Below are positions 1 to 8,597 of a stretch of DNA of 64,000 nucleotides, one piece after another. Below the pieces are notes generated by a model. The model was given only the letters and a program-made list of their open reading frames with translations. It was not told where the DNA came from and searched no databases. Position 1 is the first letter of the stretch. Every line of letters begins with the position of its first letter. A program made the translations under genes and the position numbers. Source of the stretch: Acidobacteriota bacterium (GTDB lineage Bacteria; Acidobacteriota; Blastocatellia; Pyrinomonadales; Pyrinomonadaceae); assembly GCA_019639235.1 (NCBI GenBank), contig JAHBSG010000002.1, forward strand, positions 186,001 through 250,000. The letters are read 5' to 3'.

Positions 1-2
1 GC

Positions 3-1589
3 CGGATGCACATGCGCGTGACCGGCAAGGGAACGCCGCCGCAGCAGCCCTCGGCCGGTGCGATGCGGATCTCGCCGGACCGCAGCCGCGTTTTTGTCGA
101 GCTGCAGGGCCGCCACTATATCGTCACCGTCCCGCGCTCTGGCCGCGATACTATCAACGTAAATCTCGCCGGGCCTTCAGCTAATGTGCCGTTCAAGAAG
201 ATGTCAACGCTTGGCGGCGACTACATTGATTGGTCTCGCGACGGCAAGTCGGTGACGTGGTCGTGGGGCACGAACTTCTATCGCCAGGGCGTTGATGCCG
301 AAAAGCCGGAAACGACCGCCGTAAAGGTGACGGCGGCAAGGCCGAAGCCCTCGGGAACGGTCGTGCTCTCCGGGGCCCGGATCATCACGATGAAGGGCAA
401 TGAGGTGATCGAACGCGGCGACATCGTTGTCACGAACAACCGCATCGCCGCCGTCGGTCCGAAAGGCCGAGTGCAGATTCCGGCCGGTGCGAGGACGATA
501 GACGTTACGGGCAAGACGATCATCCCGGGCTTCGTCGATGTCCATGCCCATATGTGGCCGCCGCGTGACCTCCATCAGGATCAGGTCTGGCAGTATCTTG
601 CCAATCTTGCCTATGGCGTTACGACGACCCGCGACCCGCAAAGCTCGACGACCGACGTTTATGCTTATGCCGACCTTGTCGAAAGCGGCGAGATACCCGG
701 GCCGCGTGTTTATACGACCGGGCCGGGCGTTTTCTCAAGCGTCGGCATCGACAGCAAGGAGGCCGCAGATCTTTACATCAAGCGGTACCGCGACGCCTAT
801 CAGACCGATACGCTGAAGCAGTACGTCGTCGGCGACCGCAACGTCCGGCAGTGGGTCGCGATGGCCTGCTACGACAACAAGATCTCGCCGACCACCGAGG
901 GTGCGCTCGACATGAAGCTCAACATCTCGCAGATGATCGACGGGTATTCGGGACACGAGCATTCGCTTCCGCTCCAGCCGATCTATAAGGACGTGATCGA
1001 GCTTGTTGCCCAAACGCAGACGTTCTATACGCCGACCATCCTCGTTGCATACGGCGGGCCGTGGGCGGAGAACTATTACTTCCAGAATACGGAAGTGCTC
1101 GGCAACAAGCGGCTGGCGCGCTACATCCCGCGGGAGCTCTTGAACGGAATGCTCCGCCGCCGCAGCCAATGGTTCCGGCCGGAGGAGTATAGCTTTAAGC
1201 AGATCGCGGCAGACGCGAACGCGGTCCTAAAGGCAGGCGGACGTGCCGGCATCGGCGGCCACGGACAGCTTCAGGGCCTCGGTGTCCACTGGGAGATCTG
1301 GGCGATGCAGTCGGGCGGTATGTCAACGATGGACACGCTCCGCGTCGCGACCATCTTCGGAGCGGAGGCCATCGGGCTCGAGCGCGACCTCGGTTCGCTC
1401 GAAACGGGCAAGATCGCCGACCTGATCGTGATGGACAAGAATCCGCTGACCGATATCCGCAACACGGATTCGATCAGCCACGTAATGAAGGGCGGCGAGC
1501 TTTACGAAGCAGAAACGCTAAACCAGATCTGGCCGGCCCAAAAGCCGCTTCCGCCGCAGTACTGGTGGAACACCGAGCCGAAGGAATAG
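3..1589 (+). CDS. Amidohydrolase family protein, 5' partial
   Basis: The reading frame is open to the left edge, so the true start is outside the window. The first ~100 visible residues (motifs such as ISPDRSRVFVEL and DYIDWSRDGKSVTW) look like blades of a TolB/WD40-type propeller. From about residue 115 a metal-dependent amidohydrolase domain follows: a beta-sandwich start (GDIVVTNNRIAAVGP), the metal-binding HAH motif (about H180 and H182, counting from base 6) after GFVDVH, and the C-terminal sandwich (GSLETGKIADLIVMDKNPL). This propeller-amidohydrolase fusion is common among secreted proteins of Acidobacteriota and Bacteroidota; the substrate cannot be told from sequence, and peptides or cyclic amides are typical for the superfamily. 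No gene follows for about 350 bases. Confidence 0.85.
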   Translation, partial: RMHMRVTGKGTPPQQPSAGAMRISPDRSRVFVELQGRHYIVTVPRSGRDTINVNLAGPSANVPFKKMSTLGGDYIDWSRDGKSVTWSWGTNFYRQGVDAEKPETTAVKVTAARPKPSGTVVLSGARIITMKGNEVIERGDIVVTNNRIAAVGPKGRVQIPAGARTIDVTGKTIIPGFVDVHAHMWPPRDLHQDQVWQYLANLAYGVTTTRDPQSSTTDVYAYADLVESGEIPGPRVYTTGPGVFSSVGIDSKEAADLYIKRYRDAYQTDTLKQYVVGDRNVRQWVAMACYDNKISPTTEGALDMKLNISQMIDGYSGHEHSLPLQPIYKDVIELVAQTQTFYTPTILVAYGGPWAENYYFQNTEVLGNKRLARYIPRELLNGMLRRRSQWFRPEEYSFKQIAADANAVLKAGGRAGIGGHGQLQGLGVHWEIWAMQSGGMSTMDTLRVATIFGAEAIGLERDLGSLETGKIADLIVMDKNPLTDIRNTDSISHVMKGGELYEAETLNQIWPAQKPLPPQYWWNTEPKE

Positions 1590-1631
1590 GCCGGTTGAAA
1601 TAGCCGGAAAAGGCTGTTCGAAACGTGGTTC

Positions 1632-1717
1632 TTCTGTGTCTTTCGTCTGTGTGTTCTGTGGTTTCGCCGATCATGAACAGGGCGGAACCACAGAATGCAC
1701 AGAAGAAGATCCGAAAC
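1632..1717. repeat. Imperfect inverted repeat in intergenic gap
   Basis: The gap 1590-1945 holds no convincing gene. It contains an inverted repeat whose inner arms (1654-1668 and 1681-1695) match at 14 of 15 positions across a 12-nt spacer, with weaker complementarity outwards. The arms are built from the words TCTGTG and CTTTC. In RNA this would form a long hairpin; it may terminate the upstream amidohydrolase transcript or be a dispersed element. Confidence 0.55.
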
Positions 1718-1945
1718 ACACAGATGAGGTCGTGCCTTTCGGACAGCCTAGTTTTGTTTGCTTCCTCATCTGACCGAAAGAACAAAAATCTTGACACCGG
1801 TGCGGCTGATGCCGCATCATTTAGGTTGGCGTGTTTTGCACGCCGTCCGTTATTCCCGCTTCCCGGCTTTGGTTTTTTCCGCGTATAGCGATTGGCCGTC
1901 TCCCTGTTCCACCTATCTCAAAATAGAGGAATAGTCCCTTCACAA

Positions 1946-4603
1946 ATGGAACTTCAGAATAACGGCTCCGAGCCTCACGCCGGCGATGCTCTCTCTTCTG
2001 AGCTGCCGCCGATCCTCGCGGGCGCGTCGCTGCTCAATGTCAGCATCACACAGCCGGACACACTCGGAGACAGCATTTTCAATTCGATCCGCGACGCGAT
2101 ACTCGTTCTCAATCGCGACGGGACGATCGAGCGTGTCAATCCGGCAACGGTTTCGCAGACCGGATACGCCGAGCACGAACTCGTCGGCAGCCCGGTCAGC
2201 ATTCTCTCCGGCGGGCGTAAATACTTCGCAAAGATCTTTGACCGCGCTCTCGCCCGCGACATTCTGGCCCATAGGATAGAGACGCATTGCGTCCGCAAGG
2301 ACGGCACTCGCTTTGCCGTCTCGCTCTCAGCGGCACGCGTTTTCGACCCGCTGACGGGCAGCGACCGCATCGTCTGTGTCGCACGCGATATTGCGAAGCG
2401 AAAGCGGCTTGAGGCCGAGTCGCGGGCCATTTCGCGCATTATCCACGGCGTTACGACCACCGCGAACCTTGAAGAATTTCTCAAGCTCGTACACTCCTCG
2501 ATCAAACGGATCGTTTACGCGGAGAACTTCTTCGTCGCCCTCATCGACCCCGAGACGGACATGCTGACGATGCAGTTTTGGGTCGATAAATACGACCCGA
2601 TGCCCGCACCGCTGAAGATCGGGCGAAGCCTTTCGGCATATGTTTTCCGCCGCGGCGAATCGATGCTGCTATCGTCCGATGACGTCAGAAAGCTGATCGA
2701 GGCCGGCGAGGTCGAATCGGTCGGGACGGACTCGCCTATCTGGCTTGGCGTTCCGCTTGTCACACTTTCAGGGCCAATCGGAGTGCTCGTTGTGCAGGAC
2801 TACGAGAACTCGGACACCTATTCCAAACGCGACATGGAGCTGCTGACCTCGGTCGCCGACCAGATCGCGATCGCTATCGAGCGCAAGCGGAATGAAGAGG
2901 CGCTCCGGCAAAGCAATGAGCGCTTTCAGCTCGTGACGCGGGCGACGAGCGACGCGGTTTGGGACTGGAACCTTGAGACCGACGCCATCTGGTGGAACGA
3001 AGGCTTTGGCAAGCTTTTCGGCTACCTGCCCGAGGAGGTTGGCGCGACCGTCGATGCCTGGCAGGAGCGGTTGCATCCCGAGGACGAAGACCGCGTAACC
3101 GAGGACATTCACCGCCACATTGCGGACGGAAAGACGAACTGGGCGAGCGAGTACCGCTTCCGGCGCCGCGACGGCAGCTATGCCCACGTGATCGACCGCG
3201 GCTACGTTGTCTATAACGAAGAGGGACGTCCGGTCCGGATGCTCGGCTCGATGATGGACGTAACGGACCGCAAGCTTCTCGAAGATCAGCTGACGCATCA
3301 GGCGCTTCACGATCCGCTGACCAAGATCGCCAACCGGGCGCTCTTCCGCGACCGCGTTGACCACGCCCTGAAGCGGCTCTCGCGCAACTCGATCTCGCTT
3401 GCGGTGCTCTTTCTTGACCTCGATAATTTCAAGTCGATCAACGATACTATGGGCCATGCGGCCGGCGACCGGCTGCTCGTCGCGGTGGCCGAGCGGCTGC
3501 AGGATTGCCTCCGCTCGACCGATACGGCCGCCCGGCTCGGCGGCGACGAATTTGCCATCCTGATCGAATCTGTCCACCGGATGGATGAGGCTGTGATGAT
3601 CGCCGAGCGAATCCTCGAGGTCTTCAAGCAGCCCTTCGACATCGGCGGAAAGGAGATCTACGTCGGCACGAGCATCGGCATCGCGACGGCCTCGGACGAG
3701 GAAACGAACGCCGAGGCGATGCTCCGCAATGCGGACCTCGCGATGTACCTCGCCAAGAGCGACGGCAAAGGCCGCTACGTCATATTTGAACCGAAGATGC
3801 ACGAGGCCCTGGTCGAGCGCGTCGAGCTAGAGGCCGATCTTCGCCGCGGCATCGAGGAAAACGAATTCATCATCCACTATCAGCCGATCTTCGATCTCGG
3901 TTCGTCGCGGGTGACCGGCATGGAAGCACTTGTCCGCTGGCAGCATCCGAGGCTCGGGCTTGTCCCGCCGATGAAGTTCATTCCGCTTGCAGAGGAGACC
4001 GGGCTGATCGTTCCGCTCGGTGAATGGGTGATCGTTGAGGCGTGTAAACAGATTCAGAAATGGCGGTTGGAGTTTCCGGCGATGGAAGATCTTTCCGTTA
4101 CGGTAAATATCTCGATCCGCCAGTTCCATCAGCGCGACCTTGTCCACACGGTTCGCCGGGCTCTCGGCGAGAGCGGCTTGAGGCCCGCATCACTGATACT
4201 CGAGATAACCGAAAGCTTTATGATGGAAGACGCCGAAACGATCATAGAAAAGCTCGAGCAGCTTAAGGCACTCGGCGTTCGGCTCGCCATCGACGATTTC
4301 GGTACCGGCTATTCCTCGCTCAGCTATCTGCAGCGTTTCCCGGTCGATATCTTGAAGATCGACAAGTCGTTCATCGACAAGCTCGGCGTCGGTTCCGAGG
4401 GCAACGCGGTCGCCAAGGCCATCATAATGATGGGTGATTCGCTCAACCTCCGGACCATCGCTGAAGGCATCGAACACGACCACCAGATCACCGAACTCAA
4501 AGGCCTCGGCTGCGAAGCCGGCCAGGGCTACCACTTCGCCCGCCCGCTCCCGACCGACGCCATACAAGAGTTCCTCAAAGCCGAATCGGAATCCTACGAA
4601 TGA
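1946..4603 (+). CDS. PAS-GAF-PAS-GGDEF-EAL cyclic-di-GMP signalling protein
   Basis: Dual-domain protein expected to make and/or degrade cyclic di-GMP. Order from the ATG at 1946: PAS (about residues 38-150, ending RIVCVARDIAKRKRLEAE), GAF (about 165-320), PAS with PAC (about 325-450, RFQLVTRATSDAVWDWN), GGDEF (about 455-615) and EAL (about 630-880). The GGDEF motif is intact (G532-F536 in RLGGDEFAI), as are the EAL signature (E660-L662 in MEALVRW) and the downstream DDFGTGYSSL loop, so both activities are possible. There is no signal peptide or membrane segment, so it is probably a cytosolic sensor. A TTG at 1892 would add 18 residues; the ATG with GAGGA 15 nt upstream seems better, but the start is uncertain. 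The stop overlaps the end of the convergent phage gene by 10 bases. Confidence 0.93.
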   Translation: MELQNNGSEPHAGDALSSELPPILAGASLLNVSITQPDTLGDSIFNSIRDAILVLNRDGTIERVNPATVSQTGYAEHELVGSPVSILSGGRKYFAKIFDRALARDILAHRIETHCVRKDGTRFAVSLSAARVFDPLTGSDRIVCVARDIAKRKRLEAESRAISRIIHGVTTTANLEEFLKLVHSSIKRIVYAENFFVALIDPETDMLTMQFWVDKYDPMPAPLKIGRSLSAYVFRRGESMLLSSDDVRKLIEAGEVESVGTDSPIWLGVPLVTLSGPIGVLVVQDYENSDTYSKRDMELLTSVADQIAIAIERKRNEEALRQSNERFQLVTRATSDAVWDWNLETDAIWWNEGFGKLFGYLPEEVGATVDAWQERLHPEDEDRVTEDIHRHIADGKTNWASEYRFRRRDGSYAHVIDRGYVVYNEEGRPVRMLGSMMDVTDRKLLEDQLTHQALHDPLTKIANRALFRDRVDHALKRLSRNSISLAVLFLDLDNFKSINDTMGHAAGDRLLVAVAERLQDCLRSTDTAARLGGDEFAILIESVHRMDEAVMIAERILEVFKQPFDIGGKEIYVGTSIGIATASDEETNAEAMLRNADLAMYLAKSDGKGRYVIFEPKMHEALVERVELEADLRRGIEENEFIIHYQPIFDLGSSRVTGMEALVRWQHPRLGLVPPMKFIPLAEETGLIVPLGEWVIVEACKQIQKWRLEFPAMEDLSVTVNISIRQFHQRDLVHTVRRALGESGLRPASLILEITESFMMEDAETIIEKLEQLKALGVRLAIDDFGTGYSSLSYLQRFPVDILKIDKSFIDKLGVGSEGNAVAKAIIMMGDSLNLRTIAEGIEHDHQITELKGLGCEAGQGYHFARPLPTDAIQEFLKAESESYE

Positions 4604-4935
4604 CCGAACGGTAAACCGGTTCTTACAGAGACCGCCGTTTGGGCTTGGAAAACCCGCGCCATCCGCACGCAGTTCTCAAAGATCTTTGCGGTCACGATCC
4701 CGCTCTCGGGCGGGTCTATCTCGGTCAATGCCGAGGCCCGGCCGGCCTTGATCAGCCACGCCGCTGCGGCGGCCTTGTTGATGTTATAGGTCGGTGTCCA
4801 AGATTCGTCCTCAGGTGCGAGGCCGTCGCTGTCGGCAACGGCGGCATCTGCGAGCAGGTCTCCGATCTCGGTTTCGGTCAGCACGGGCTCAGTGTCCCAG
4901 GCGGCGAGCAGTTTTAGTTTCTCGGTCGGTGTCAT
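4594..4935 (-). CDS. Probable phage head-tail adaptor or head-completion protein
   Basis: A 113-residue acidic, largely alpha-helical protein encoded directly downstream of the coat gene on the same strand, where tailed-phage head genomes usually carry a small adaptor. It begins MTPTEKLKLLAAWDTEPVL and includes an alanine-rich helix (INKAAAAAWLIKAGRAS). This resembles DNA-packaging adaptor proteins of the gp6/gp15 type in style, but no single motif is diagnostic, so the call rests mainly on position. Its end overlaps the end of the convergent EAL gene by 10 bases, which suggests the phage block was joined exactly at that gene's 3' end. Confidence 0.55.
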   Translation of the reverse strand: MTPTEKLKLLAAWDTEPVLTETEIGDLLADAAVADSDGLAPEDESWTPTYNINKAAAAAWLIKAGRASALTEIDPPESGIVTAKIFENCVRMARVFQAQTAVSVRTGLPFGHS

Positions 4936-4994
4936 AGTTTTCTCCGTTGAAGAAATGGCGGGAAGCTCTCTTGTTGAACTTCCCGCCGCAGGTT

Positions 4995-5846
4995 TTACTC
5001 CTTGTTAGCGATCAGCATCGCGAGGGCCGTCGGCCTTACGGCCTTTGCGCCGTAAACGTGCAGGCCCTTGACCGCGTCGCCGAACCGCGACTCCGGCTTG
5101 TAAGCCTGAAGGTCGAGGATCTGCTCAACATAGCTCGTCGCCACCGAGTGGCCGGCGATGATCTTGTATTGAGCACCGGCCGTGTTCGGTACGTTGTTCG
5201 ACTTCAGAATGGTGAAGCCCGCGGCCTCGCCGACCTGCCCGTTCCCGAGGCTGCGGTCCGAACGGAGCGTGCCGGCCGCAACGAAGCGGTCGTCCTTGAG
5301 CAGCATTCCGTGGAACCAAGCCGGGACGACGACGAATCGGCTCTCGATCGGGGCGTTCGCTTCGTCGAGCAAAACTCCGAGATCGACGAGATACTCGTAC
5401 GCCGTCTCGGGCGTCGGGACCTCGGGCGTCGCGAGCGAGCCGAGCGTGTTGCCAACGGGAACGGCCGCTTCCATCACACCGGCGAGGAACGAATCCGCCG
5501 CATCGCGGAGCGACCACGCCGAACGCCGCATTGCCTCCTCTAGGACGTTGGCGTTCTGCTGTGCCCGGTCGATCGAATCGACGTAGAAGTTGAAATACTT
5601 TGCCTGGTCGATCGCGAGTGTCTGTTCGGAATCGGTCAGAGTTTCGGGCGGGTCGATGTCCGTGTTCTTTTCGTAATCGCCGATCGAGACATTGCCGATC
5701 GATGCGATCTTTACCGCCGAGCCCGCCTCGCGGATCTCGCCTTCATAGTCGCGATTGGCGACATTCGCCTGTCCGTAAACAAGCGTCTTTTCCAGTGCCG
5801 TGAGCAGCCGCGCCGCCCAAACCGTAGGGATAAAATTCAAAGCCAT
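4995..5846 (-). CDS. Phage major capsid protein, P22 coat-like
   Basis: A 283-residue protein expected to build the icosahedral head. The N-terminus (MALNFIPTVWAARLLTALEK, then YGQANVANRDYEGEIREAG) and the block VKIASIGNVSIGDYEKNTD are typical of P22 coat-like capsid proteins with the HK97 fold. Later segments (VDSIDRAQQNANVLEEAMRR, SRFVVVPAWFHGMLLKDDRF) also fit the family. At 283 residues it is shorter than P22 coat (about 430) and within the range of compact siphophage coat proteins. It follows the putative scaffold gene by 23 bases and precedes the adaptor. The segment is intact, with no frameshift. Confidence 0.85.
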   Translation of the reverse strand: MALNFIPTVWAARLLTALEKTLVYGQANVANRDYEGEIREAGSAVKIASIGNVSIGDYEKNTDIDPPETLTDSEQTLAIDQAKYFNFYVDSIDRAQQNANVLEEAMRRSAWSLRDAADSFLAGVMEAAVPVGNTLGSLATPEVPTPETAYEYLVDLGVLLDEANAPIESRFVVVPAWFHGMLLKDDRFVAAGTLRSDRSLGNGQVGEAAGFTILKSNNVPNTAGAQYKIIAGHSVATSYVEQILDLQAYKPESRFGDAVKGLHVYGAKAVRPTALAMLIANKE

Positions 5847-5869
5847 AGTGTTTTCCTTTTCTGTCTAGT

Positions 5870-6283
5870 TCATCTGGTGAGAGCCGAGCGAACCTCGGCC
5901 CAGTCAAGCCGGTTGATCTCGGCCGGCGACATCCGGGCGAGAGCTTCGGCGGTGAGTGTTTGAGCGGCGGGAGCGGAAGTGCCGCTTCCGGCATCGATGT
6001 GTCCGGCGGGCGGAACTTGCTCGAACTGTTCGGGAAAGTCGCGGCGAAGCCGGGCGATCAGGTCGCCGAGATTCGCCGGGCGGCCATCGCCGTCAAATTC
6101 GATCTCAGCCCGCACCGCGCCAAAGAGCAGCTCGGGCGAGCGTGCCCCGGCCCCGGTGAGCTCGGCCGTCATCGCCTCGCGTGCCTCGCGGAGCCGGGCC
6201 GCAGTTCTGAGTTCCTCATTCTCCTGCCGAAGCCTTTCAAGCTCGGCAGCCGTTTCGTCTGTGTTGTGTGGTTCGTCGTTCAT
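5870..6283 (-). CDS. Putative phage scaffolding protein
   Basis: A 137-residue, highly charged protein immediately upstream of the coat gene, the usual place for a scaffold that templates head assembly. The N-terminal half is a predicted coiled coil (ETAAELERLRQENEELRTAA), followed by a flexible Pro/Gly/Ala stretch (PPAGHIDAGSGTSAPAAQ) and a short basic/acidic helical tail (SPAEINRLDWAEVRSALTR). Coiled-coil plus short C-terminal coat-binding helix is the general plan of scaffolds, although primary sequence is not conserved between phages. The function is inferred from architecture and synteny. Confidence 0.65.
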   Translation of the reverse strand: MNDEPHNTDETAAELERLRQENEELRTAARLREAREAMTAELTGAGARSPELLFGAVRAEIEFDGDGRPANLGDLIARLRRDFPEQFEQVPPAGHIDAGSGTSAPAAQTLTAEALARMSPAEINRLDWAEVRSALTR

Positions 6284-6384
6284 ACAGCCCGGAGCTTAGC
6301 GAAAGCTCGGGCCGGCGTGAACGGGAATCCGTGAGCGGCTTGAGATATGGATGATCTGGACGAAATAGATGAAATCGATGGCGG

Positions 6385-6672
6385 CTAGAGATCGGCCGCC
6401 CACCTCCAGAAACTATCCTCGTAAACAAGCCAGCCGATCCGGGTAGCGGAGTTGCCGGCGGTCTCAAAGGTTCCGTCCTCGCACATCTCAATAAGCGTCG
6501 TTCGCGAGGGCGGCGGGACGACGATCCGGTGCTTGCGGATCAGCCTTTCGACCTCGCCGAGGCGAAGCTTTGTCCTGACGCGGGTGTTTTTGCTATCGTG
6601 CGACTGTTTCATTACGTTTGTTTTGGTGCCTTCCATATCTTTCACATCATCCATTTCATTTTTCTTGTCCAT
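6385..6672 (-). CDS. Small DNA-binding-like protein, possible excisionase/regulator
   Basis: A 95-residue basic protein, not confidently assigned. The N-terminus is polar (MDKKNEMDDVKDMEGTKTN) and may be over-extended. The core (RLGEVERLIRKHRIVVPPPS, then TTLIEMCEDGTFETAG) resembles winged-helix or MerR/excisionase-like domains with an aromatic end (YEDSFWRWAADL). It lies 101 bases upstream of the scaffold gene on the same strand and is divergent from the lysin gene, a position suited to a phage regulator. The intervening 145 bases carry tandem operator-like repeats. A role as terminase small subunit cannot be excluded. Confidence 0.45.
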   Translation of the reverse strand: MDKKNEMDDVKDMEGTKTNVMKQSHDSKNTRVRTKLRLGEVERLIRKHRIVVPPPSRTTLIEMCEDGTFETAGNSATRIGWLVYEDSFWRWAADL

Positions 6673-6774
6673 TTCTTTGGTTCCTCACGCCTTTCCATTC
6701 GCTTTGCGGGCATTTCGCCGTAGTCTGCATCTGGCCGGGCGATATGTAAGCGGCGATCGGAAATCACAAAAAGG

Positions 6775-6807
6775 ATATCGTCCAATATCGTCCGACCGTT
6801 TTACAAT
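6775..6807 (+). promoter_or_regulatory. Tandem operator-like repeats and -10 box for the lysin gene
   Basis: The 9-mer ATATCGTCC occurs twice, at 6775-6783 and 6785-6793, a 10-base step that puts both copies on the same DNA face. TACAAT at 6802-6807 fits a -10 element; no good -35 is visible. Transcription would start around 6814, only a few bases before the ATG at 6817, which also lacks a ribosome-binding site. A regulator, possibly the divergent small protein, may bind the repeats. This is inference. Confidence 0.4.
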
Positions 6808-6816
6808 ATCAAACGA

Positions 6817-7971
6817 ATGATGCAAATGCAAGAGAATATTTCACAGATGAAACGCGGCGGGTTTAGCTCAGCGGAGATCGCCGCGGCGGCCGCGATCGTC
6901 CGAGTGTTTGAAACCGGCACGCCCGTGGGCAACTACAGCGAGGTCGCAGTGCTCAATGACGGCGCCGGAATTTCATACGGCATTTCGCAGTTCACGCACC
7001 GCTCAGGTTCGTTGGCTGAGGTCGTTTCGCGTTACCTCGCGAGCGGCGGCGTCGCGGGCCGAGATGTGTTCGCCTCGCGGCTGCCGATGCTTCGGGATCG
7101 CTCGGCAACGGCCATCGCAAAGCTCACGGCGGATCGCGACTTTCGCCGAGCACTTGCCGCTGCGGGCCACACCCGCGAGATGCGCGAGGTGCAGGACGCG
7201 GTCGCCTTTGAGCGGTACATGCTCCCGGCGATCCGTGCCTGCGAGGGCTCGGGCTTTCGGCTGCCGCTCTCGCTAGCCGTCATTTACGACTCGATGACGC
7301 ACGGCTCTTACAACAAGATCCGCGACCGCGTACGGATCTCGCCTGCAGGCAAGGGCGACTTTGAAAAGAGCTGGATCACGGCATACGTCCGCGAGCGGGA
7401 CGCCTGGCTCGGCTCGATCCCGCGGCTGCGTTCGACGCGATACAGGACTCGCTTCTTTATGAACCAGATCGCCACGGGGCGTTGGGGCCTCGAGCTTCCG
7501 ATCAACGTTCACGGAGCACTCATCACAAACGAAATTCTTGGCATCTCGCCGGACGCATCCGGCAAGAGCGGAACGACGGCCGGGCCGAACCACCCGCCAC
7601 AAACAATGCAGAACGAAGCACCTCAACTACCCGCCACCCAACCCGCCGACAACCCTCAGGCCCGGCCGCCTGTTTCGGCAAATGAGGTGCTCGGCCGCGT
7701 TGAGCGGGGCTTTGAACGTGCGGCGGAAAGCTTTGACCGCGTGGAGCGCATCGGGCTCGGGGCGGCGAACCGCACCGACCGGGCGAAGTCGCTCTGGGCA
7801 ACGGTCGCGGGCACGGTTTGGCAAACGCTTTGGGCGGCGGTCGGCTTTCTCGCCGGATTGCCGCGAGAGGTCTGGCTGGTCGTGGCGGTCATCGCCGCCG
7901 TCTTCACACTCGCCTATCTTTACCGCCAGATCACGCTCGGGCGGCTGCGGGAACTAAAGGAGACGATATGA
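6817..7971 (+). CDS. GH46 chitosanase-like lysin with C-terminal membrane anchor
   Basis: A 384-residue protein whose N-terminal ~240 residues resemble the glycoside hydrolase 46 (chitosanase) fold of the lysozyme superfamily. The motif IVRVFETGTP followed by VLNDGAGISYGISQ gives the expected catalytic glutamate E32 and aspartate D48; ISPAGKGDFEKSWITAYVRERDAW and RTRFFMNQIATGRW are further family-like blocks. In phages such proteins cut peptidoglycan. Residues ~255-330 form a Pro/Gln-rich linker and helical stalk, and a membrane segment follows (about 350-370, VWLVVAVIAAVFTLAYLY), which is unusual for a soluble endolysin. The ATG overlaps no SD sequence; M11 is a possible alternative start. 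It overlaps the next gene by ATGA. Confidence 0.75.
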   Translation: MMQMQENISQMKRGGFSSAEIAAAAAIVRVFETGTPVGNYSEVAVLNDGAGISYGISQFTHRSGSLAEVVSRYLASGGVAGRDVFASRLPMLRDRSATAIAKLTADRDFRRALAAAGHTREMREVQDAVAFERYMLPAIRACEGSGFRLPLSLAVIYDSMTHGSYNKIRDRVRISPAGKGDFEKSWITAYVRERDAWLGSIPRLRSTRYRTRFFMNQIATGRWGLELPINVHGALITNEILGISPDASGKSGTTAGPNHPPQTMQNEAPQLPATQPADNPQARPPVSANEVLGRVERGFERAAESFDRVERIGLGAANRTDRAKSLWATVAGTVWQTLWAAVGFLAGLPREVWLVVAVIAAVFTLAYLYRQITLGRLRELKETI

Positions 7972-8204
7972 ACGATTTCAAGAACATCATGCTTGCCTAC
8001 GCGGCTTCGGCCTCGTCGCTTTTTGCTGCTATCGAGACACGGACGCTGATCACGATAATCTCGGCGGTCGTCCTGCAGATCCTTTTCTTCGCCATTGGAA
8101 AAGCGATCGACGTCGGGCTGCAGATATATCTGCATCGGCGCAAGTTCGCGAGTACCCGAGTTGCAGAGTTGCAGAGAAGTGAAAGCTGCACGAGCGAAGA
8201 ATGA
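7968..8204 (+). CDS. Small single-span membrane protein, holin candidate
   Basis: A 78-residue protein with an AAGGAG ribosome-binding site and an ATGA overlap with the lysin stop, so translationally coupled to it. One clear hydrophobic helix (about residues 24-45, LITIISAVVLQILFFAIGKA) is preceded by a second moderately hydrophobic stretch (IMLAYAASASSLFAAI), and the C-terminus is charged (HRRKFASTRVAELQRSE). Size, topology and position directly after a lysin fit a holin. Holins share no universal motif, so the call is positional. A longer upstream in-frame start exists inside the lysin gene but has no ribosome-binding site. Confidence 0.6.
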   Translation: MNDFKNIMLAYAASASSLFAAIETRTLITIISAVVLQILFFAIGKAIDVGLQIYLHRRKFASTRVAELQRSESCTSEE

Positions 8205-8261
8205 GCAAAAGCTGCTTACGGCTTACAGCTAATAGCTAACGGCTTGTTAATCAAAACACCT

Positions 8262-8597
8262 ATGACAAAAACACACATTTACATTGCGGCGGGGATTCTT
8301 GCGGCGGCGGTTTTGGCGGCGGCGATCTCATCGTCGGTAACGAGCCACCGGATCTCGCGGCTTGAGCGGGCGGCGGACGCGGCAATTCAGAAGGCGAATG
8401 ACCAGGCTCGGCGAGCCGCGGAACTTGAAAAGGAGACCTATGCTTACAAAGAAAAGATCACATACCTTGAGACCCGGCTCGGCGAGCTTGACGCCCGTGC
8501 CGAGCGGCAGTCTGCCGAGCTTGAGCGGCTTTCTGCTGATACCGATTCTGCTCGGCGTGCTCTTCGCCGGGACCGCGGCGGGACAAACGAGCGCTGA
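8262..8597 (+). CDS. Rz/i-spanin-like inner-membrane coiled-coil protein
   Basis: A 111-residue protein from the ATG at 8262 (a TTG at 8244 would add six residues). It has an N-terminal membrane helix (about residues 5-24, IYIAAGILAAAVLAAAISSS) and then a continuous heptad-rich periplasmic segment (RAADAAIQKANDQARRAAEL through RAERQSAELERL). This is the architecture of inner-membrane spanins, which bridge to the outer membrane in the last step of lysis of Gram-negative hosts. The 3' half overlaps the next gene in the +1 frame, the arrangement seen for lambda Rz/Rz1. Identity as a spanin is inferred from topology and context. Confidence 0.6.
   Translation: MTKTHIYIAAGILAAAVLAAAISSSVTSHRISRLERAADAAIQKANDQARRAAELEKETYAYKEKITYLETRLGELDARAERQSAELERLSADTDSARRALRRDRGGTNER

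Noticed and set aside
1625-1888. 87-codon ORF after the amidohydrolase
   Set aside because: It is formed by an imperfect inverted repeat and has low-complexity sequence without an initiation signal.
2768-3802. 344-codon antisense frame within the GGDEF gene
   Set aside because: Composition is rich in Arg, Asp and Val as expected of antisense frames, and no ribosome-binding site is present.
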